Shown one piece after another: positions 46,478-53,501 of a stretch of DNA of 64,000 bases. The position numbers and the translations under genes are program-made. The number at the start of each line of letters is the position of its first letter. Position 1 is the first letter of the stretch. This DNA comes from Streptomyces sp. NBC_01788. Its GTDB lineage: Bacteria; Actinomycetota; Actinomycetes; Streptomycetales; Streptomycetaceae. The stretch is from the NCBI RefSeq assembly GCF_035917575.1, contig NZ_CP109090.1, forward strand, positions 6,324,001-6,388,000, written 5' to 3'. The notes below the pieces were generated by a model. That model had not been told where the DNA came from. It searched no databases and worked only from the letters and a program-made list of their open reading frames with translations.

Positions 46478-46641
46478 CGCCGCCTCCGTGCACGGAGGTC
46501 GAGGTCGCCCTGCAGGACGAGGCCGACGATCAGCCCCGCCGCCCCCAGGACGAGAACCAGAAGGAACGCCCAGAAGCCGCCGAAGTAACCGGCGAAGCCC
46601 AGGGCCATCCCGGCCGCGAGGCCCGTGGTCGCTGTGTTCAT
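46474..46641 (-). CDS. Small membrane protein of the alkaline-shock operon
   Basis: A 55-aa peptide, MNTATTGLAAGMALGFAGYF, GGFWAFLLVLVLGAAGLIVG, LVLQGDLDLRARRRR: two hydrophobic segments and a basic tail, similar in plan to the DUF2273 proteins that accompany Asp23/AmaP genes elsewhere. ATG 46641 lies 83 bases after the first Asp23 gene, and its TGA overlaps the GTG of the next by four bases. It is easily missed because longer frames cover it. Confidence 0.75.
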   Translation of the reverse strand: MNTATTGLAAGMALGFAGYFGGFWAFLLVLVLGAAGLIVGLVLQGDLDLRARRRR

Positions 46642-46724
46642 GATGCACTCACCCGTCTCGCGAGCGTCGTCCGCGTGATCAGCCGCTTACGCCGGGACGC
46701 GGCGGTGGCGGTGGTCACGGCGGA

Positions 46725-47207
46725 TCACCTCACGCGGCCCTCGTCCGGTTCGGACCCTTCCTCCTCGTCGGGAAGGTGGACGTCGTCGACGGCGATGTTC
46801 ACCTCGACGACCTCCAGTCCCGTCATCCGCTCCACCGCGCTGATCACGTTGGAGCGCACATCGCCGGCGACGTCGACGATGGAGACGCCGTACTCGACGA
46901 CGACGTCCAGGTCCACGGCGGCCTGCCGCTCGCCGACCTCGACCTTCACCCCTTGTGCGACGCTGCCGCCTCCGCCGGGCACACGCTCCCGCACAGCGCC
47001 GAAGGCACGGGCCATGCCCGCCCCGAGGTTGTGGATGCCCGGTACCTCGCGGGCGGCCATGCCGGCGATCTTGGCCACCACGCCGTCCGCGATGGTGGTC
47101 CTCCCCCGGGTCTCGGCCGGAGCTCCGGCTCCGGTACGGCCCTTCAGCGCGCTCACGCCCGCATCGGGTCGGCTGCCCCCGCCGACGCTGGTGATGTTGT
47201 CCGTCAT
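46725..47207 (-). CDS. Asp23/Gls24-family protein, copy 2
   Basis: A 160-aa Asp23 protein with the classic core: GRTTIADGVVAKIAGMAARE, VPGIHNLGAG, QGVKVEVGERQAAVDLDVVV, EYGVSIVDVAGDVRSNVISA and VERMTGLEVVEVNIAVDDVH. The acidic tail PDEEEGSEPDEGRVR is longer than usual. ATG 47207 is preferred; ATG 47267 would add 20 residues. It is the promoter-proximal gene of the operon, divergent from the ECF sigma factor across 154 bases. Confidence 0.92.
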   Translation of the reverse strand: MTDNITSVGGGSRPDAGVSALKGRTGAGAPAETRGRTTIADGVVAKIAGMAAREVPGIHNLGAGMARAFGAVRERVPGGGGSVAQGVKVEVGERQAAVDLDVVVEYGVSIVDVAGDVRSNVISAVERMTGLEVVEVNIAVDDVHLPDEEEGSEPDEGRVR

Positions 47208-47287
47208 GGCGGTCGCCTCGATCGGTCGGTCGGACACCGGCGTGGTGCCCGTCGAAAGGTTGGACATGCGGGGCGGCGGATTCCTCA

Positions 47288-47313
47288 CACACATGATGTG
47301 TGATGTGCATCAC
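47288..47313. promoter_or_regulatory. Two overlapping palindromes in the divergent sigma/Asp23 promoter
   Basis: CACACAT-G-ATGTGTG (47288-47302) overlaps GTGATG-TG-CATCAC (47300-47313). Both have perfect arms. They lie between the Asp23 operon start (47207) and the sigma start (47362), in the only AT-richer patch of the region, so they are the best operator candidates for both transcripts. Confidence 0.6.
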
Positions 47314-47361
47314 ATGCAAGGTGGTGGGTACCCGACCGTCCTGAACATGAGCAGGAGCGGC

Positions 47362-47937
47362 ATGATCGAACGGACCGGCTCTTCACTTCTGGGAGGCGAC
47401 CTGCCGGATGGGCTGCTGGCTGTGTGGGCTGCCGAGGGGGACGAGGACGCCTTCGCTGTTCTCGTGAGGCGGCACAGCCGTCCTCTCCTCGGCCTGGCCC
47501 ACTGCATGCTCGGTGACGCCCAGGACGCCGAGGAGGCCGTTCAGGACGCCTTCGTCAGCGCTTGGCGGCGACTGCCGGAATACCGCCACGATGCGGAGTT
47601 CCCCACCTGGATGTACCGCATCACCGTCAACCGCTGCCTGAACTTGCGACGCCACCGACCGCCACCCCTTCGACTGGACGCCGTTGCCGAACCCGCCACG
47701 GGCGACGCGTGGGGCCAGCCCGCCCGAGCCGCAGAGGAGGACGCGGAGACGGCCGCCCTGACGTGCGCGCTCGGCGAGCTGGACACCGGACAGCGTGTCT
47801 GCTGGATCCTGCGGGAACTGCAGGGCCTGCCCTACAAGGAGATCGCCGTCGTGACACAGACCAGTGAGCAAACGGTGCGCGGCAGACTGTTCAGGGCACG
47901 CCGGTCCCTGAAGGAGGCGATGGCCCCATGGCGCTAG
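47362..47937 (+). CDS. ECF-type RNA polymerase sigma factor
   Basis: A 191-aa sigma-70 family protein with regions 2 and 4 only. Region 2: FAVLVRRHSRPLLGLAHCML, GDAQDAEEAVQDAFVSAWRR and EFPTWMYRITVNRCLNLRRH. Region 4: LGELDTGQRVCWILRELQGL, PYKEIAVVTQTSEQTVRGRL, FRARRSLKEAM. ATG 47362 follows AGGAG directly; ATG 47347 is 15 bases upstream. It overlaps the next gene by ten bases. That gene carries a zinc anti-sigma motif, so the pair is a sigma/anti-sigma unit. It diverges from the alkaline-shock operon, its likely target. Confidence 0.92.
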   Translation: MIERTGSSLLGGDLPDGLLAVWAAEGDEDAFAVLVRRHSRPLLGLAHCMLGDAQDAEEAVQDAFVSAWRRLPEYRHDAEFPTWMYRITVNRCLNLRRHRPPPLRLDAVAEPATGDAWGQPARAAEEDAETAALTCALGELDTGQRVCWILRELQGLPYKEIAVVTQTSEQTVRGRLFRARRSLKEAMAPWR

Positions 47938-48605
47938 ACGACCCGCACGCGCAGCCTTCCGAACCGCCCGGAGACGACGGGCCTCCCGACCATTCGGCCA
48001 TCGACGACGCGGCTCCGCTCGCAGGTGACGAGGTACTGACCTGCGGCCGCCTGCTCAGCCAGGTCTGGGAACAGGTACAGGACGCGACGCCGACCGCGGA
48101 TCCGCACACCATGTCATGTCCCCAGTGCCGCGAGGCCGTCGAGGGGCTGGCCAGGCTGAACGCGGCCACGCGGGCGCTGCGTGCCAAGGACCCTCCCGGC
48201 CTGCAGGCACTGGTTGACCGGGTCATGAGCATCGTCAGGGCCGAGGTCCGGCTCGGACGGCTGCTGCCACTGGCCGACACGATGCTGGATCTACTGATCG
48301 CCGAGAGCGCCGCGGTGAAAGTGCTGCGGCATGCCGCGGATACGGTCCCCGGGGCGAGGGCCGAAACCTGCCGGCTCGTGCCCGTGGGCGGCACCGGCGT
48401 GCAGGTGACCATGACCCTGGCCGCCGCCCTCGACCGCCCGCTGCCCGACAGGGTCGATCAGGTACGCGGGTCGATCACCAGCGCCGCCGTACAAGCCCTG
48501 GGCATGGACGTGTCGGCCGTCGACATCATCGTGGTCGACGTACTGGAGCCCCCCTCGTCCCTCGGCCCGGCGGGCTCGGGTCAGTACACGGGCGGTGGCC
48601 TCTGA
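47928..48605 (+). CDS. Candidate zinc anti-sigma protein fused to an Asp23-like domain
   Basis: A 225-aa protein. Residues 36-85 hold DEVLTCGRLLSQVWEQVQDA and PHTMSCPQCREAVEGLARLN, with H60-x3-C64-x2-C67 exactly as in ZAS-type anti-sigma factors and an additional Cys39. There is no transmembrane helix. The C-terminal half (about 105-215: LIAESAAVKVLRHAADTVPG, VTMTLAAALDRPLPDRVDQV, RGSITSAAVQALGMDVSAVD, IIVVDV) resembles the Asp23 proteins next door. ATG 47928 overlaps the sigma gene by ten bases. It probably holds the sigma factor until a redox, zinc or envelope signal arrives. The anti-sigma role is inferred. Confidence 0.7.
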   Translation: MALDDPHAQPSEPPGDDGPPDHSAIDDAAPLAGDEVLTCGRLLSQVWEQVQDATPTADPHTMSCPQCREAVEGLARLNAATRALRAKDPPGLQALVDRVMSIVRAEVRLGRLLPLADTMLDLLIAESAAVKVLRHAADTVPGARAETCRLVPVGGTGVQVTMTLAAALDRPLPDRVDQVRGSITSAAVQALGMDVSAVDIIVVDVLEPPSSLGPAGSGQYTGGGL

Positions 48606-48985
48606 TGGCCGCCACCGGAACGCCGCCTCCCCTCAGCGTCGCGGCCTCGGCGGCCCTCGCGGTTCCCGGTGTGGCCGGCCTGCAACCCCGTCTCGCCCAC
48701 CGCCTCACGGCAGCCGCCTTGCCCGCAGGACCGGAGACAACAGCTCAACGCACCCCCGAGGCCGGCGTCCGCGTCGACCGGGTGCCCGACGGCTCGGGAT
48801 GGCACGTCGAGGTGCGCTGCGTCCTGACCGAAGGCCACCGAGCGGTGGACACCGCCCGCAATGTCCATGACCAGGTACGGGCCGCTGTCCTCTCCTACCT
48901 TGCAGCACACGACGCCCCTGTGGCGGTCACCGTGACAGTCAGGGTCACGGTCACCCGCATCACCGCCCGGGACCACACAGTCTGA
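48605..48985 (+). CDS. Asp23-like small protein
   Basis: A 126-aa protein with AASAALAVPGVAGLQPRLAH, an internal HVEVRCVLTEGHRAVDTARN and VHDQVRAAVLSYLAAHDAPV, and a final run VAVTVTVRVTVTRITA. The layout (PGV...V...v-v...A-D-x-A) is that of Asp23-type domains. ATG 48605 shares its A with the preceding TGA stop (TGATG), so it is translationally coupled to the sigma/anti-sigma pair. It completes the plus-strand arm of the locus. Confidence 0.65.
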   Translation: MAATGTPPPLSVAASAALAVPGVAGLQPRLAHRLTAAALPAGPETTAQRTPEAGVRVDRVPDGSGWHVEVRCVLTEGHRAVDTARNVHDQVRAAVLSYLAAHDAPVAVTVTVRVTVTRITARDHTV

Positions 48986-49004
48986 GCGCCGCACACGACG
49001 GCCG

Positions 49005-49432
49005 GCGACGTCCTCGATGTACAGGATCACGACGGCGAGAGCGACCGACGGGCCCGATCCGAGCACGAGGCGTGCCGGCAGCAGCAGCCGCGCGCCGTCC
49101 GGGCCCAGTCGGTGCGGAAATCCCCGTACGCCCGTCGCCGGATCCCCACGGATATCCGGCAGCACGTCGCCCAGATGGGCACCGACCCCCAGCAGCGCCC
49201 CGGCGGTGACAACCCACCAGGCCGGCCAGGGCTGCCCTGGGAGCCCAGCGCCACGAACGCCGGGAGCGCGGCGAAACCCACCGCGTACGGGGCCCAGGAC
49301 CATGCTGTCGCCTTGAGCCGCAGGTTGTACGCCCACGCCGCCATGCCAGCCAGGTGAACGACGCCCGCCCACACGCCACATGCGAACGACAACGGCACGC
49401 ACAGCGCCAGCGCGGCATACCCGGCCAGGCAC
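49005..49432 (-). pseudogene. UbiA-family prenyltransferase relic
   Basis: One frame reads LAGYAALALCVPLSFACGVW, AGVVHLAGMAAWAYNLRLKA then TAWSWAPYAVGFAALPAFVA. After a frame change near 49235-49250 a second frame continues QPWPAWWVVTAGALLGVGAH, LGDVLPDIRGDPATGVRGFP, HRLGPDGARLLLPARLVLG. Together they form the later part of a UbiA-type prenyltransferase (the DVLPD aspartates are kept). The N-terminal part with the first Asp motif is missing and the end is replaced. It abuts a truncated methyltransferase on the other strand at about 49430. Confidence 0.7.
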
Positions 49433-49710
49433 TGCGGTGGTGGTGCATCCACACCCTGGGACCCCGTCGGAACAGCCGGGTGATCGTCGTACCCGGCCTG
49501 CCGCTGGTGACGAGCGGTCCCTACCGGTGGGGGTGGCTGCGGCATCCGAACTACGTGACCGTCGTCGCCGAGGGCGTGGCGCTGCCTCTGGTACACACCG
49601 CCTGGGTTACCGCGGCCGCGTTCACGGTACTCGACGCCGCCCTGCTCACCGTGCGCATCCGCTGCGAGAACCGGGCGCTCGCCGCCGCGACCACGCCGGC
49701 GTCGGCATGA
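49429..49710 (+). pseudogene. Isoprenylcysteine carboxyl methyltransferase-like relic
   Basis: ALRWWCIHTLGPRRNSRVIV, PGLPLVTSGPYRWGWLRHPN and YVTVVAEGVALPLVHTAWVT are the C-terminal half of an ICMT-like membrane methyltransferase of the kind found in type III polyketide/prenyl clusters. The N-terminal half is gone at about 49429. Its stop overlaps the ATG of the next fragment (ATGA), preserving an old operon junction. Confidence 0.7.
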
Positions 49711-49935
49711 TCGACGTACTGGTGGCCGACGGCGGACCCGCCGGACTGGCCGCGGCCATCCACGCAGCGCTCGCCGGCCTGGAGGCCGTCGTCGTCGAAC
49801 CCCGGACCGCGCCCGTGGACAAGGCCTGCGGAGAAGGAGTCATGCCCGGCGGTGTCGCCGCGCTGCGAACACTGGGCGTCGAGGCCACCGGCCGCGAACT
49901 GCGCGGCATCCGCTACGTGGACCGCACAACCCACC
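49707..49935 (+). pseudogene. FAD-dependent oxidoreductase relic (geranylgeranyl reductase-like)
   Basis: Begins MIDVLVADGGPAGLAAAIHA with the FAD-binding GxGxxG changed to ADGGPAG, and continues AALAGLEAVVVEPRTAPVDK and ACGEGVMPGGVAALRTLGVE. About RGIRYVDRTTHP (49905-49935) similarity stops and the frame drifts on without recognisable sequence. The rest of the roughly 350-400-residue enzyme is missing. Confidence 0.7.
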
Positions 49936-50118
49936 CCGTTCTCCAGCTCGCCCGCAGCGGTCGGGCGTCCAGTTGCTGCCGGCGGGCGGCCCATTCGTCG
50001 GCAGTGGACGTACTCGATCGGGGCCTGGGCGAGTGGTTCCCGGGAGCGGTGCACGAACGCCTGCCCGAGCAGCCGACCCGCCGCAGGAAGACACCCCACG
50101 GTGCGAAATACTCTCCCG

Positions 50119-50607
50119 ATGAGTTCACGCACTTCCCCGATCAGCCAGCCGATCACGATACGGAGGGCCGTCGCGCGGGATGCCAAACGGCTCACGCGGC
50201 TCGTGCGTGGCTCAGGCGCCTACGAGGGCAAGTACGCAGCCGCAGTGGCGGGCTACCGGGTCGGTCCTGATTACATCGAGGCCCACCGCGCCTTTGTGGC
50301 CGTCGGCGCCGACGAGCACGGAGGCCGGGTCCTCGGGTTCTACTCGCTCGTCCTCGCTCCGCCGGAGCTCGACCTGCTGTTCGTCGCCGACGACGTGCAG
50401 GGACGGGGTATTGGACGACTGCTCGTCGCGCACATGCAGTCCGAGGCCCGTGCCGCCGGGCTCGACCGTGTCAAGGTCGTGTCGCATCTTCCCGCCGGGG
50501 ACTTCTACCACCGCGTCGGTGCGGTGCGGACCGGGACCGCGCTCGCGAACCCGCCCGCCGTGCCGTGGGACCGTCCCGAATTCGAGTTTCGCATTCCTTC
50601 GGAATGA
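50119..50607 (+). CDS. GNAT-family N-acetyltransferase
   Basis: A 162-aa acetyltransferase: PITIRRAVARDAKRLTRLVR at the start, then VGADEHGGRVLGFYSLVLAP and the acetyl-CoA loop LLFVADDVQGRGIGRLLVAH (V-x-x-x-x-x-R/Q-G-x-G-x/A). ARAAGLDRVKVVSHLPAGDF followed by YHRVGAVRTGTALA completes the fold. ATG 50119 lacks a strong Shine-Dalgarno. It is the only apparently intact gene in the run of relics 49.0-52.4 kb. Substrate unknown. Confidence 0.82.
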   Translation: MSSRTSPISQPITIRRAVARDAKRLTRLVRGSGAYEGKYAAAVAGYRVGPDYIEAHRAFVAVGADEHGGRVLGFYSLVLAPPELDLLFVADDVQGRGIGRLLVAHMQSEARAAGLDRVKVVSHLPAGDFYHRVGAVRTGTALANPPAVPWDRPEFEFRIPSE

Positions 50608-50859
50608 CGCGGTGTGCCGGTTCGCAGGGCACCGGCTTCGCCTGCATGGTGGCCGGCAAGCAGGAGCCGCTGGACGCCGCGCGCTCCGCGTGTGCCGTCG
50701 TCTCTGCCCTGGCGGGGGGTTGCCTCGTGGAGCGTGGCCGGCCGGCGTTGGTGCGGCCCTCGGTGGAGCGGATCGGTGAGGGGCTTCGGACTGGATGGTG
50801 TCCCGTAAATGCCCTGGGGCATGCTGATGACCTGCTCGTTCACCTGTCATCCGGTGAGG

Positions 50860-50990
50860 GTGAGGTTGTACAGGCGGGAGCGCGAAGGCCGGTGGGCGAC
50901 CACCTGGCGGGTGCCCACGACGGCGGCGATCGGGCGGGCGCGGTTGCGGCTTGGGCCGGAGCCGTTGCGGGCCCTCGCGCTCCAGCCCCT
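50860..50990 (+). pseudogene. IS4-family transposase piece, inverted
   Basis: The plus strand reads RREREGRWATTWRVPTTAAI then GRARLRLGPEPLRAL, the segment that normally follows the N-terminal domain of Streptomyces IS4-type transposases. Here it is on the opposite strand to that N-terminal domain (50995-51200). No start, no catalytic DDE part. Confidence 0.6.
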
Positions 50991-50994
50991 GAAC

Positions 50995-51200
50995 CAGAAG
51001 CCGGGCAACCTCTTCATAGCCCTGCCCGAAGAACAGACACATCGCCAGGACGAAGTAGACCACCACCCGTGCCGGCAGCAGCCGCGTCCGCTGCTCGACC
51101 CTGCCGCACTCGGCGATCACCTCGTCGACCAGTTCCGGCGGGAACGCCCGCGTCAGCACCCCCGACGCGATCCGATCCGAGAACCGATCAACCGTTCCTA
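50995..51200 (-). pseudogene. IS4-family transposase N-terminal piece
   Basis: Minus-strand TVDRFSDRIASGVLTRAFPP, ELVDEVIAECGRVEQRTRLL, PARVVVYFVLAMCLFFGQGY and EEVARLLVQGLE match the N-terminal domain of IS4-type transposases. It begins within a few bases of the TnpB relic stop (51198) and breaks off near 50990, where the following segment is inverted. Confidence 0.7.
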
Positions 51201-52354
51201 TGGACTGAGCGGGAGTGAGTCCTGGGTCCAGGGCTCGTGCTCAGCCGTGTGTCCCGAACGGTCGTGGGCACACTGGTCGCCCGCTTTCGCTCCGCGTCCG
51301 GGCGGCACGGATCGTGTCCGTGGTCCGGGAACGCGGGGGCGGGGTCCCTCACGCCTCGGGGTGTCCGGTCGGGCCTGGACGGTCCGATGCCCCACCGCAT
51401 CACTCCGGTGCGGTGGGGGCGGTGCCGTCCGACGCCGGATCGCACATCCCAGGGCGCGTCGTCCGATCGCCACGGCGGCAGCGTCGTGCCGCGTGGGCTT
51501 CCTGTTCTCGCTGGTGAGGGGTTTCTGCCAGTGCTGGGCGCCCCAGCGGCTGGTGTAGGCGGGGTCGACCGCGACAATGGTGACGCCCAGCTCGGCCGCC
51601 ATGGACATCAGCCGGGCCCGCAGCCGGGCGGTGGGCAGGCCGGAGATCAGTTTGCGGAACCGTTTGCGGCGGCCGTGTTTCTCCCGGGTCTTCTCCGCGT
51701 CGAAGTCCAGGTCTTCGATCGCGAGGGCGAGGCCGTGGCGTGCGGCCCAGTGCAGCAGGCGGATCAGGGCGTGGCGGACCTGGGCGTCGCGGTGCTGTGC
51801 GCTGCCGGTCAGTCGGTAGTCGAATCTGCGGGGCGCGCCGACGGGGTTGCCGTGTCGGCCCGTACCTGCTCCAGCCGGTCCTGAAGCACGTGCAGGCGCC
51901 GGGACTTGGCGAACCACTCCCGCCGCGAACCGTAGCCGCCCGGCGTGTTCTTGGTTCCCTTGGCCCCGATGGGCTGCGCGAGCCGGTGCGTGATCGTGTC
52001 GATGCCTGCCTGGAGATTCTGGAGGTGGGCGAGCTGCCCGCGCCGGGCCAGCGCCCACTGGTCGTGCGTGGCCTTGGTGATGCTGCCTGCCCACCGCGAG
52101 GACGACTGGCCGGTCAGCGCCCGCTTCCGCCGTGCCCACTGCTCGCCGTCGTGTCCCAGGCCTGCCGCGCAACGCGCCTTCAGATCGCCGGAGGCCAGTG
52201 AGCCGAGCAACTCGCCCACCAGCCGCAACACGGTCTCGTCCTGCCCGGACAGGCCCTTGAGACCGGCGCGGACTGCCACCCCGGACGGGCCCGGCATCAC
52301 GAACGGCGCCGCCACCTCGCGCAGCCCGCCCACCACCCCACCCCCGTCCGACAC
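51198..52354 (-). pseudogene. TnpB-type (IS605 OrfB-like) gene with internal deletion
   Basis: An N-terminal frame (52354-51809: KARCAAGLGHDGEQWARRKR, ...ITHRLAQPIGAKGTKNTPGG, SRRLHVLQDRLEQVRADTAT) meets a C-terminal frame (from about 51870 to TAG 51198: GNPVGAPRRFDYRLTGSAQH, LAIEDLDFDAEKTREKHGRR, VTIVAVDPAYTSRWGAQHWQ, RHDAAAVAIGRRALG) out of register. In Streptomyces relatives roughly 100-150 residues lie between these parts, including the first RuvC Asp. Both the deletion and the frame change disable it. Upstream ATG/GTG 52354 has no good Shine-Dalgarno. Confidence 0.8.
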
Positions 52355-52953
52355 CCGAAGGACCCTTCACAGCGCCCAACGAGCACCCCGGTCAAAGGTC
52401 ACGCATTCGAAACCAGAACGCCCGTCGCCCTGCCACGTACTGCCTCCCCACGCCACGCACCACCACCGCGACACTCACTCATGCGCACCAGAACACGCTC
52501 AACCACTGTCAACCGGCAGCAGTTCACAACCCCCGACGACTTCACCTGACCCGGCCTTGGCGCAACCCACCCAGAGAGACCACCAAAGTCACCGGTATTG
52601 CCTCTAGGAGTCGTCTTCGCATGTCACGCTCGTTTGTAAGACCGCTCTTCCTGAAACGTAGCGCTCCGAGTGGATCAATATCTGTGCTCGCGAAGTGAGG
52701 CTTTGGTGGACCGCGTAGTGAGAGTTTTTGCTGCACCGAGCAGAGCGGAATTGCGTAATGTGCACGGGCCGTTCCAGTGTGCTACTGTCGATCTCAGTTG
52801 CAGTTGTGGTTCCCGAAACTTCAAGTGCCCCACCGGTTCTTTCGGTTGGGAGCGCTTCTGTATTTCCGGTCATTTCCGGGCGGGGCAATCATTGCGGCGA
52901 CATGGCGTCCGCGCAGTGCGGATTCCGATGTACTGCCCCGAAGGAGATATGAC
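52355..52953. other. 599-base region before cspA: no gene, long leader likely
   Basis: No supported gene. From about 52590 GC content drops markedly, and the last 200 bases before the CspA start look like a transcribed leader: several runs such as TTTCGGTTGGG and TTTCCGGTCATTTCCGG, then GCGGCGACATGGCGTCCGCGC, which can pair. Long untranslated leaders are usual for cold-shock genes. The frame 52604-52888 on the minus strand is unsupported. Confidence 0.5.
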
Positions 52954-53157
52954 ATGGCTACCGGTACCGTGAAGTGGTTCAATGCGGAAAAGGGCTTCGG
53001 CTTCATCGAGCAGGACGGTGGCGGCGCTGACGTGTTCGCGCACTACTCGAACATCGCGGCGCAGGGCTTCCGTGAGCTGCTCGAAGGTCAGAAGGTAACC
53101 TTTGACATCGCGCAGGGCCAGAAGGGCCCGACGGCCGAGAACATCGTTCCGGCCTGA
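52954..53157 (+). CDS. cspA: Cold-shock protein, copy 1
   Basis: A 67-aa cold-shock-domain RNA/DNA-binding chaperone with RNP1 KGFGFI (13-18) and RNP2 VFAHY (27-31) and the ending [15 protein letters not shown] 52954 follows AAGGAGATAT, a strong Shine-Dalgarno. A strong terminator follows. It is followed by a DEAD-box helicase gene on the same strand. A second copy at 58327 is about 80 percent identical by eye. Confidence 0.96.
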   Translation: MATGTVKWFNAEKGFGFIEQDGGGADVFAHYSNIAAQGFRELLEGQKVTFDIAQGQKGPTAENIVPA

Positions 53158-53175
53158 CGCTGACGCACATTTTGT

Positions 53176-53213
53176 AGCTGGGGCCCGCATCCTTCGGGGT
53201 GCGGGCCCCAGCT
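53176..53213 (+). terminator. Terminator after cspA copy 1
   Basis: AGCTGGGGCCCGCA pairs with TGCGGGCCCCAGCT across a short loop containing TTCG. It separates the cspA transcript from the helicase, so the helicase needs its own promoter within 53214-53501. Confidence 0.85.
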
Positions 53214-53501
53214 GCACGCATCTCCCGCAGCGGTTTCACCTGCGGGACGGCTCGGAGGAATCCGCAGTCTCACCATGCGCGGCTCCTTTTTCAGTGATGC
53301 GGGAGCGTACTGAAGAGCTGCGCCGCAGCCGACGCCCGGATCTTACGTCCCCATCGCGTCACCCATTTCAGCACCTGTGTCGCGGATATTTCCGCCGGCC
53401 CAAATCGGTTTTCTTTTGTCACCGGTCCATACTTGTAATTCTCGATGCCGCTCATTACTGCGGGAATTCCTTGATATGCGCCACATCGAGGAAGGTTCCG
53501 C

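Noticed and set aside
52604..52888. 94-codon minus-strand frame before cspA copy 1
   Set aside because: No Shine-Dalgarno, no domain and codon use unlike the genome; the DNA fits better as a leader.
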